A DNA stretch of 10,611 nucleotides from Oscillospiraceae bacterium (lineage in GTDB: Bacteria > Bacillota > Clostridia > Oscillospirales > Ruminococcaceae): NCBI GenBank assembly GCA_031285645.1, contig JAITVU010000202.1, forward strand, positions 1 through 10,611. The letters run 5' to 3'. Of this stretch, positions 1 to 5,935 are shown in pieces. The position numbers were made by a program, and so were the translations under genes. Position 1 is the first letter of the stretch. Each line of letters begins with the position of its first letter. The notes beneath the pieces are model-generated. The model worked only from the letters and a program-made list of their open reading frames with translations, ran no database searches and was not told the origin of the DNA.

Positions 1-1
1 T

Positions 2-2485
2 GCGTTTGATTTTACCCTCACAAGCCTGTTTTTGCCTTTAATCACCGGCGGGGAACTGCGCCTTTATGGCGCCGGCGCCAATGAGAACGCGAATATGTTT
101 AAACGGATATTTGACGACAATGTATCGACCGTTATAAAAATTACCCCGTCGCATATTCCATTAATCACCGATTTATCCATAAGCGCGTCAAAAATCCACA
201 CCGTTATTGTGGGCGGAGAGCAGTTAAAGACCAAAATGGCGCGGCAGCTCCACGAGAAATTTGGTGGCCGAATCAGAATCTTCAATGAATACGGCCCGAC
301 GGAGGCCACCGTCGGCTGCATGATTTATCAGTACGCGCCGGACGATGAAGGCGAGGCAGTGCCGATTGGATTCCCGATTGCCAATGCGCGGATTTATCTT
401 TTGGATGCCGACCTTAAGCCGGTTCCGCTCTGTGCCGAGGGAGAAATTTATATCGGCGGGATTGGCGTCTCCGCCGGCTACTACGGTTCGGAGAGTCAGA
501 CGGCGGCGTCATTTATACCGGATATCTACAATCCCCCGCAGCTTATGTACCGGACGCGTGACCGCGCTTACCGAACCCCCGATATGGCGGTCGTGTTCTG
601 CGGACGGAATGACAATGAGGTTAAAATCAGGGCGAACCGGGTGAACCTGACGGCTATAGAACGGCGGATTTTGGAAAGCGGCTATGTGCTTGACACCGTG
701 GTACGCGCGCTTACAAAAGAGAACGTGACGGGACTCTGCGCCTATTACATACCGGGGAAAGGCTGCGACGAGGCGCGGCTGACGGCCTATCTCAGACAGC
801 ATTTACCGCGGTATATGGTGCCGCAGTTTATGATCCGTATGCGGCAGTTTCCCTTGACAAGGAACGGGAAAACCGACGTGACGGCCTTGCCGCAACCGGA
901 TTTTGACGTCGCCCGTGAAAGCGGCCATACCGCGGGAGCGCATGTGGAATTGCTGCTTGATATATTGAACGAACTATTTCCCGGCGGCGCCGTTGAAGTT
1001 GCGGACAATTTTTACGCCATAGGCGGGGATTCCATTAAGGCCATACAGGTGGCGTCGCGGATATCGGAAAAAGGCTACAGCCTGGCCGTCCATGACATCT
1101 TAAACCATCCCGAAATCGCCGCCATGAGCCTGCGTATAAAAGACGATACGGGGATTGATGCAGAATCCGCCCAAGGGGTTTGCGAGGGCGAAATTGTACA
1201 TACCCCCATAACGAAATGGTTTGCGCCGCCCGAAGGCGTACCGTCGGGGTACTACAATCAGGCCATGCTGCTTGAACTGGCCGCTCCACTGCCGGAGGAA
1301 GGCCTGAACGCGGCGTTTCAGAAGCTGATCGCGCATCACGATTCACTGAGGATCAATTTGAACGTGGATAACGGCCTGTATTACAATCCCGCTCATTTAA
1401 ACGGCGGCAGTCTGGTGCGCGTGGTATGCGCTCAGGGGGATGATTTGCAGTCGGTTCTTGAGTCCAATGTCGATATGATTTTTGACCTCAAGAATGATTT
1501 ACTGCTTCGCGTCTATTACATAGTCCTTGACCAGTCTTGGTATTTATATATTGTAGCGCACCATCTGTGTGTGGACGGCGTATCCTGGCAGATTCTGGTT
1601 TCGGATCTTGAACTGCTGCTGTCGCAACCCGTGTCCGGCACGGTATTGCCGCCTAAAACGGCCTCCTACCAGCACTATGCCCGGGAAATAGAGAAATGGG
1701 CGCAGGACCAAAAACCCCGCGCCGATCAATGGGCGCCGTTAATAGACGCGACAAAGCGTGACAAGGGTGAGCGACCCGGCCGTATGGAGCGGCTTGTGTT
1801 TACTGTGGACAGGGACGTCACCGATCAGCTGACCGGCATCGCCAACCACGCGCTGGGCACTTGGCCGAATGAGCTGCTTTTATCGACGCTGATGTGGACG
1901 TTGAGGGATCTGTACGGCGTTCAAGACTGTGTGTGCGAAATTGAGGGGCATGGAAGGGATTTGTTGCCGGATATAAATGTAACCAGAACCATCGGCTGGT
2001 TTACGGTGATGTACCCGGTCATGATTCATATGCCGTCCGGCGATTTGGAAACGGTGATTATCGGTGTAAAGGAAAGACTGAGACAGGGCCGTGACAGCGC
2101 CAATGAGTTCATCGCCTTACAGTATTTGGGTGACGGAAGGGCGCTCGGACACCATCTGATTCGCTATAACTATCTGGGCCATTTGGAAAACACGCGTGGC
2201 GATCTTTTTAAGAGTGCGACCCTGATGCCCGTGGAAAACACATATGAGGATGAATCGGCCTCTTTCCTGCTCGAATTCAATGCGTTAATACGCAATGGTT
2301 CACTGATGGTGTATACCGCATCCCCTTATTGGCCACTGGAACAGGGCAATTTCACAACGGAGTTTTCACAGCGTCTTAACAGTGTGCTGCGCTGCTGCGT
2401 GAATCGGGGAAAACGCCGTTTTACACCGTCCGACTTTCCCCTGGCGGGGCTGGATCAGGATGAACTGGATCAGTTGTTTGCCTGA
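2..2485 (+). CDS. Nonribosomal peptide synthetase, A-PCP-E module (5' truncated), predicted D-Asn
   Basis: The reading frame is open from base 2; the gene starts upstream and 827 residues are visible. Residues 1 to about 300 are the C-terminal two thirds of an adenylation domain: NEYGPTE at 95-101, GEIYIGG, GRNDNEVKIR at 201-210, LPRYMVP and NGK with catalytic Lys290. Pocket residues by alignment to GrsA are D3, F4, T7, K46, I69, G71, E96, V104, G105, K290 (DFTKIGEVGK), one change from the known Asn code DLTKIGEVGK. A carrier domain follows with GGDSI; Ser344 is the phosphopantetheine site. Residues about 390-827 are an epimerization domain: HHLCVDG at 520-526, EGHGR at 648-652, RTIGWFTVMYPV at 662-673. 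The module should therefore load L-Asn and epimerize it on the carrier. It ends at the E domain, without thioesterase. Oddities: A7 reads YRTRD rather than YRTGD, and A8 has A211 and N215 at usual Gly and Glu positions. Substrate is an inference; domain order is secure. Confidence 0.95.
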   Translation, partial: AFDFTLTSLFLPLITGGELRLYGAGANENANMFKRIFDDNVSTVIKITPSHIPLITDLSISASKIHTVIVGGEQLKTKMARQLHEKFGGRIRIFNEYGPTEATVGCMIYQYAPDDEGEAVPIGFPIANARIYLLDADLKPVPLCAEGEIYIGGIGVSAGYYGSESQTAASFIPDIYNPPQLMYRTRDRAYRTPDMAVVFCGRNDNEVKIRANRVNLTAIERRILESGYVLDTVVRALTKENVTGLCAYYIPGKGCDEARLTAYLRQHLPRYMVPQFMIRMRQFPLTRNGKTDVTALPQPDFDVARESGHTAGAHVELLLDILNELFPGGAVEVADNFYAIGGDSIKAIQVASRISEKGYSLAVHDILNHPEIAAMSLRIKDDTGIDAESAQGVCEGEIVHTPITKWFAPPEGVPSGYYNQAMLLELAAPLPEEGLNAAFQKLIAHHDSLRINLNVDNGLYYNPAHLNGGSLVRVVCAQGDDLQSVLESNVDMIFDLKNDLLLRVYYIVLDQSWYLYIVAHHLCVDGVSWQILVSDLELLLSQPVSGTVLPPKTASYQHYAREIEKWAQDQKPRADQWAPLIDATKRDKGERPGRMERLVFTVDRDVTDQLTGIANHALGTWPNELLLSTLMWTLRDLYGVQDCVCEIEGHGRDLLPDINVTRTIGWFTVMYPVMIHMPSGDLETVIIGVKERLRQGRDSANEFIALQYLGDGRALGHHLIRYNYLGHLENTRGDLFKSATLMPVENTYEDESASFLLEFNALIRNGSLMVYTASPYWPLEQGNFTTEFSQRLNSVLRCCVNRGKRRFTPSDFPLAGLDQDELDQLFA

Positions 2486-2525
2486 TTGCCCCTGCGGGCT
2501 TGAAAATCAGGGCGCTCGAATAGAA

Positions 2526-2531
2526 GGGAGG
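2526..2531 (+). promoter_or_regulatory. Ribosome binding site of the first radical SAM gene
   Basis: GGGAGG lies 9 bases before the ATG at 2541 and only 3 bases before the in-frame ATG at 2535. The spacing favours 2541 as the start. An in-frame ATG at 2460 lies inside the end of the NRPS gene and has no comparable site. Confidence 0.7.
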
Positions 2532-2540
2532 AATATGACG

Positions 2541-3839
2541 ATGTCCTTTATCAGTGAACTGATGGTGAAGATATGGGAACCCGAGAGCCTGAAATATAAA
2601 AAACTCCGTGAAGAGTACGACAACCTGTCCGACGGCGATTTCACGGCGCGTGTGTCGGCATATTTTGACGGCAAGGATGCGGATGAATCCGTCTATATGA
2701 CGGCGCTTAACAGCTGCGGCTGCCCTTATTGGAATCAAAACGGCATATTGAGCGGATGCAGCTTCTGCGACTTTTTTTCAAAGCACTTTGAGGGGTTTGT
2801 ATTGCTCGGCGCGTTGAAGGACAGAAACAGGGAGCGGTATGAAGCGCTGATTATTGATCGGTTTTACATATCGCGCGCCAAAGAACCCAACATCAATATG
2901 CTGGAGCATATCACCGGCTTCGACAGCCTCAATACCGATGAAATTTCCGCAAAACTGCACGAAGAACTGCTGGGGGAGGAGAGTTCATTTTTTAAAGACG
3001 GTTTTACGGTCTTGTCCTGCGAGACAAGGGCGACAAGCGTGACACCGCAGCGCGTGCGCTCATGGAAAAAGAATGTAAAAGGGCGGCTGCGGGTTGAATG
3101 CGGGGCAGAAGTCCACAATGAGTGGCTGCGCAATCACTGGATCAATAAAGGCATAACGGATTGCGATCTCTCAAGAGCCGCCCGGATTCTCAGGGAAGAG
3201 CGCTGCCTGTTCGCGTGCGACGTTATCATCGGCATTCCGGGGCTTTCGGAACGGCAGAGCATCGCGTTATTCCCGCACGCCTTCCGCTTTTGCGTCGATC
3301 TGGGCGCCATGCAGGTCATCACGTCGCCGCTTTTGAGGAAGGGCGTCAACCTGCAAAGCGCCATCAGCGAGAAGTTGGGCCAGGATTCAGAACTCACTGA
3401 CATCGGCATCGGCGGCAACGGCCCTATAGGGATTCATGTTTTTTCCGTGCTTTTGGCTGTTTGCTCGGCCGTTAAAAAATACCCGGAGGATGCGTCAAAG
3501 CTTAAATTTGCGGGCGGACACTTTGACATGTACTGCCGGCATGTGAAGGAGCTGTATACGGACGGGGAGGAGGCGCGCGTCGTCAACATTGCATTGGAAG
3601 GGCTTTGCGCGTTTTCACGAACCGGCAAAACCGACCAGTTGGACATCGCGTATGAACAAATAAATTCGAGCCGGTGTTTTGCTGATTTTTGTGATCGTTT
3701 ACACAGTCAGCATGGACTTGATCAGATACAGGAAACAATGAGGATTGTCGCGGAAAAAATGGCAAAAGTCTACTGGCCGGCTGATTGGAAAGAAAAGCTT
3801 CATGAATTCGGCGAGGAGTTGAAAGGCTTTTCATTATGA
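2541..3839 (+). CDS. Radical SAM enzyme, C-x11-C-x2-C type (YtqA/Elp3-like)
   Basis: The protein has 432 residues. A cysteine cluster near the N-terminus reads CGCPYW at 59-64 and GCSFCDF at 72-78, so C61-x11-C73-x2-C76 (C59 is an alternative first ligand). This is not the canonical CxxxCxxC but resembles the spacing in YtqA/Elp3-like radical SAM proteins (CPNRDG...GGCTFC). Downstream, ECGAEVHNEWLRN and INKG (about 186-204) followed by DVIIGIPGLSE match the strand 4 and 5 region of the same Elp3-like fold (a GxEx..n...iNKg pattern, then a G-P-G loop). It should bind a [4Fe-4S] cluster and cleave SAM to a 5'-deoxyadenosyl radical. The substrate is unknown. It lies 55 bases after the NRPS on the same strand, so it may tailor the peptide or make a precursor. 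Its last codons, including the TGA, fall within a 32-bp direct repeat. The family is fairly certain, the reaction is not. Confidence 0.8.
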   Translation: MSFISELMVKIWEPESLKYKKLREEYDNLSDGDFTARVSAYFDGKDADESVYMTALNSCGCPYWNQNGILSGCSFCDFFSKHFEGFVLLGALKDRNRERYEALIIDRFYISRAKEPNINMLEHITGFDSLNTDEISAKLHEELLGEESSFFKDGFTVLSCETRATSVTPQRVRSWKKNVKGRLRVECGAEVHNEWLRNHWINKGITDCDLSRAARILREERCLFACDVIIGIPGLSERQSIALFPHAFRFCVDLGAMQVITSPLLRKGVNLQSAISEKLGQDSELTDIGIGGNGPIGIHVFSVLLAVCSAVKKYPEDASKLKFAGGHFDMYCRHVKELYTDGEEARVVNIALEGLCAFSRTGKTDQLDIAYEQINSSRCFADFCDRLHSQHGLDQIQETMRIVAEKMAKVYWPADWKEKLHEFGEELKGFSL

Positions 3840-3980
3840 ACCAAAAAGGTTTGATACCCCGCTGCTTGCAGCGGTACCATATAAGCCCTTTTTGGGCCGC
3901 AGCCCGGTATCGTCGGCTTGATACCCCGGGGGCTCTGCCCCGGGGAGGTTCATTATGAACCAAAAAGGTTTGATACCCCG
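3830..3980. repeat. Intergenic repeat element bounded by 32-bp perfect direct repeats
   Basis: A 32-base sequence starting TTCATTATGAACC and ending GATACCCCG occurs identically at 3830-3861 and 3949-3980, a 119-base offset. Between them are inverted repeats: CCGCTGC/GCAGCGG (3859-3874), GCCC-TTTTT-GGGC near 3885-3897, and two CCCCGGGG octamers separated by GCTCTG (3924-3945). TTGATACCCCG also recurs at 3851, 3919 and 3970, so the unit is modular. The left direct repeat contains the stop codon of the upstream radical SAM gene. The inner 101 bases (3848-3948) recur at 5776-5876. It looks like a REP- or MITE-like dispersed element; no transposase or clear target duplication is seen. Confidence 0.9.
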
Positions 3981-4060
3981 GGGAGGTCCATTGGCGGCGG
4001 CAGCCGATCCGGTTCCTGTATGGAGACCTCGAATGAATCATTTGTTTTTACAGTCGCTTT

Positions 4061-4066
4061 AAGGAG
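4061..4066 (+). promoter_or_regulatory. Ribosome binding site of the TrpRS gene
   Basis: AAGGAG sits 6 bases before the ATG at 4073, giving the TrpRS its own strong initiation site after the 233-base repeat-bearing gap. No convincing -35/-10 promoter was found in that gap. Confidence 0.7.
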
Positions 4067-4072
4067 TAAACA

Positions 4073-5059
4073 ATGGGTGAATTGATTTTGACCGGCGCCA
4101 GGCCGACCGGCGCGCTGCATTTGGGCCACTATGTGGGGGCTCTCAGGAAATTTGCCGGGATTCAGCATGAAGGCGAGAGCTACTTTATTATTTCGGACCT
4201 CCATTTTCTGACCAGCCGATGCGCAAAAAGTGAGATTGCCAAACTGAAGGACAACGCCATAAAGATGATGATTGACAGTCTGGCGATTGGCCTGTCATTT
4301 AATAACACACATTTCTATTTGCAGTCCCGTATTCCCGAGGCGCCTCAAATCTATGTCCTGATCCAAAATTTAATCACGGTTGAACGCGCGTATCAGAATC
4401 CGGCCCTGAGCGCGGTCAGCGCGCAGCCCGCCGATTTGGGTTTGCCGTTCGGCCTTCTGGGATATCCCATCCTTGAGGCCGCGGACATTATCGGCATGCA
4501 GGCCGATAAAGTGGTGGTCGGAAAGGACAATGTGGACCATCTCAACGTCACGTGTGAATTAGTCGACAGGCTCAATACCGGCTTTGATACAAAGCTTAAA
4601 ACCCCTGTGTGCGTAACCGACCGCTATAACGATGTGGTGGGGCTGGACGGCAGATGGAAAATGAGCAAAAGCCTGAACAATGCGGTCTATCTCTCCGACA
4701 CGCAAAGCGATATCGACCAAAAGTTATCGGACTGCCCCTGGCACGCATATTGCGACCGCAACCACAAAAACGCGGTAATCGAGTACATAAGGATTTTTGA
4801 CGGGGACGAAAAGCGCGTCGCTGAAATTTGCCGGCGGTTTGAAAACGGCGAAATCGCGGAGGGGGAGGCCAGGGATCTGGCCAAAGATGTTCTCAACCGG
4901 ACGCTGTCACCGATCCGTGAAAAAATCGCGGCGTATGAGGAGGATCGGTCCCTGATTGAGAGCAAACTGGAAGAAGGCACATTGATGGCGCGCGAGATTA
5001 TCAGGGCATCTCTGTCGCATATCAAATCCTCTATGGGCATGCCGCCAGAATTGGCCTGA
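4073..5059 (+). CDS. trpS: Tryptophanyl-tRNA synthetase, cluster-associated copy
   Basis: This 328-residue protein is full length for bacterial TrpRS (about 330). The N-terminus has the TrpRS signature PTGALHLGHYVG at 11-22, with HLGH at 16-19 as the class I HIGH motif. DLHFLT follows at 42-47, EAADI at 135-139 (D138 is the likely indole-contacting Asp), and a perfect KMSKS at 196-200. It should ligate Trp to tRNA-Trp in the cytoplasm. The conserved GEDQ loop reads GKDN at 150-153, an unusual change close to the active site. The GHYVG form recalls auxiliary (type II) TrpRS. Its place among NRPS, PanD and carrier-protein genes suggests a second copy, either for self-resistance, as with indolmycin and chuangxinmycin producers, or to supply Trp-tRNA for a biosynthetic step. 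It could also be the only housekeeping copy; the window cannot exclude this. Confidence 0.93.
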   Translation: MGELILTGARPTGALHLGHYVGALRKFAGIQHEGESYFIISDLHFLTSRCAKSEIAKLKDNAIKMMIDSLAIGLSFNNTHFYLQSRIPEAPQIYVLIQNLITVERAYQNPALSAVSAQPADLGLPFGLLGYPILEAADIIGMQADKVVVGKDNVDHLNVTCELVDRLNTGFDTKLKTPVCVTDRYNDVVGLDGRWKMSKSLNNAVYLSDTQSDIDQKLSDCPWHAYCDRNHKNAVIEYIRIFDGDEKRVAEICRRFENGEIAEGEARDLAKDVLNRTLSPIREKIAAYEEDRSLIESKLEEGTLMAREIIRASLSHIKSSMGMPPELA

Positions 5060-5141
5060 TGCTACGCGCTTTTGTACGTTTCCGCACCATTGCACCGGCC
5101 GCAGGCGGCGGGTCGGCGAAGTCGTATTTTGTTTGACGGAT

Positions 5142-5147
5142 AGGAAG
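5142..5147 (+). promoter_or_regulatory. Ribosome binding site supporting a TTG start for panD
   Basis: AGGAAG lies 9 bases before the TTG at 5157. The nearby ATG at 5153 runs into TGA after one codon. The TTG start gives the MIEVLKAKIH N-terminus expected of aspartate decarboxylase, so the TTG is preferred. Confidence 0.65.
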
Positions 5148-5156
5148 TGACATGAT

Positions 5157-5510
5157 TTGATAGAGGTTTTAAAGGCGAAGATTCATGGCGCGATTGTCAC
5201 CGACGCCAATATTAACTACGAGGGGTCCATCACGATATACGAACCCCTGATGCAGTCGGTGGGAATCATTGAATATGAAAAAGTGTTGGTCGTCGATGTG
5301 CAAAACGCGAACCGTTTTGAGACATATGTGATTAAGGGACACGCAAAGGAAAACCCGATTTGCCTCAATGGCGCGGCAGCCAGATTGGTGACGGTGGGGG
5401 ACAGGATCATCATTATGGCTTTTCAGTATTTGGACGAAGGGACTGTGTCCGGCTACAGTCCCCGGGTCATTTTTCTCGATGAGGCCAATGAAATCAAAAC
5501 TACAAAATAA
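5157..5510 (+). CDS. panD: Aspartate 1-decarboxylase (PanD-like), beta-alanine supply
   Basis: The 117-residue protein aligns along its length with PanD, which decarboxylates L-aspartate to beta-alanine using a pyruvoyl group made by self-cleavage. The cleavage site YEGSIT is intact (G23-S24, one less than E. coli numbering). K8, H10, Y21, R53, T56, Y57 and N71 match the active-site positions K9, H11, Y22, R54, T57, Y58 and N72; CLNGAAARLV and GDRIIIMAF are typical. The family's RGS before the NGAAA strand reads AKE, and the usual Asp after SIT-I is Tyr28. The start is TTG with AGGAAG upstream. No panB or panC is adjacent; the gene instead precedes a carrier protein and an NRPS, with its TAA overlapping a possible ATG of the carrier protein by one base. 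The inferred role is beta-alanine supply to the assembly line rather than to pantothenate. Confidence 0.93.
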   Translation: MIEVLKAKIHGAIVTDANINYEGSITIYEPLMQSVGIIEYEKVLVVDVQNANRFETYVIKGHAKENPICLNGAAARLVTVGDRIIIMAFQYLDEGTVSGYSPRVIFLDEANEIKTTK

Positions 5511-5511
5511 T

Positions 5512-5518
5512 GGTGAGG
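5512..5518 (+). promoter_or_regulatory. Ribosome binding site of the carrier protein gene
   Basis: GGTGAGG lies 9 bases before the ATG at 5528. An alternative ATG at 5510 overlaps the panD stop by one base but has no site at useful spacing except within panD. The site decides for 5528, and its closeness to the panD stop implies translational coupling. Confidence 0.55.
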
Positions 5519-5527
5519 TTTTCGGCG

Positions 5528-5782
5528 ATGAGAGATAGCGTAACCGAGAAAGTATACGACATTTTGGAAGAGCTGTTTATGAATGAACTCAATCGCGACA
5601 CGTCCGGTTTGGATGAGTCGCTCGACGACCTGGGGATTAACTCGTTTAATTATGTGAGCCTCGGCGTCGCGATAGAGGAGGCGTTCGGTATCGAGCTGAC
5701 GCTCAAGGAGCTCGATTACAGCAACAGGCCGTTCACCACAATCCGCTCCCTGGTGGATTTTATTATGAAACGAGCGGTTTAA
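5528..5782 (+). CDS. Stand-alone acyl/peptidyl carrier protein
   Basis: The 84-residue protein has the size and helical layout of a carrier protein. The phosphopantetheine motif reads LDDLGINSFNYVSL, with Ser39 as the attachment site. NSF replaces the usual DSL or HSL, but the Ser and the preceding L-G are kept. The following IEEAFGIEL and final SLVDFIMKR resemble helices 3 and 4 of the fold. It should be activated by a phosphopantetheinyl transferase, which is not in the window, and carry an acyl or aminoacyl thioester. It sits directly after panD and 153 bases before the BtrH-domain NRPS. This recalls butirosin, where the carrier BtrI hands its acyl group to BtrH. A plausible but unproven cargo is beta-alanine or a beta-alanyl chain. 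The stop codon TAA lies within the second copy of the dispersed repeat. Confidence 0.88.
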   Translation: MRDSVTEKVYDILEELFMNELNRDTSGLDESLDDLGINSFNYVSLGVAIEEAFGIELTLKELDYSNRPFTTIRSLVDFIMKRAV

Positions 5783-5876
5783 TACCCCGCCGCTTGCAGC
5801 GGTACCATATAAGCCCTTTTTGGGCAGCAGCCCGGTATCGTCGGCTTGATACTCCGGGGTATCTGACTCGGGGAGG
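5776..5876. repeat. Second copy of the 101-base dispersed repeat
   Basis: This segment aligns without gaps to 3848-3948, with 8 mismatches by eye (about 92% identity). The core GGTACCATATAAGCCC and the following GGTATCGTCGGCTTGATA are identical. The first stem carries one mismatch (CCGCCGC/GCAGCGG) and the CCCCGGGG pair has decayed. Similarity extends weakly leftward to ATTATGAA at 5762-5769, inside the carrier protein gene, whose TAA stop is in the repeat. No 32-bp direct repeat is seen on the right side. Both copies lie exactly at the 3' end of a cluster gene. Confidence 0.92.
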
Positions 5877-5935
5877 GTCGTTTTTAGAAGCGGGCTTTGC
5901 TGTGAAGACACAACAATGGATGAGGCAGGTTGAAC

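Noticed and set aside
2460..2540. Upstream start that would add 27 residues to the first radical SAM protein
   Set aside because: It lies within the end of the NRPS gene, lacks a ribosome binding site, and the added residues look like read-through of NRPS 3' and leader sequence.
3924..3945. Intrinsic terminator formed by the CCCCGGGG inverted repeat
   Set aside because: The 8-bp stem is stable but is followed by AGGTTCATT rather than a T run, and the second repeat copy has lost the pairing.
3830..3980. CRISPR array suggested by direct repeats
   Set aside because: There are only two full 32-bp units, the sequence between them is itself a dispersed repeat, and no cas gene is present.
5060..5156. 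Promoter or terminator between trpS and panD
   Set aside because: TTGACG at 5133 would place a -10 box inside panD, and the GC-rich GGCCGCAGGCGGC stretch makes only a tight short stem with no T run.
5510..5527. ATG overlapping the panD stop as the carrier protein start
   Set aside because: The GGTGAGG site fits the ATG at 5528 better. The six extra residues add nothing typical of the family, though the alternative cannot be excluded.
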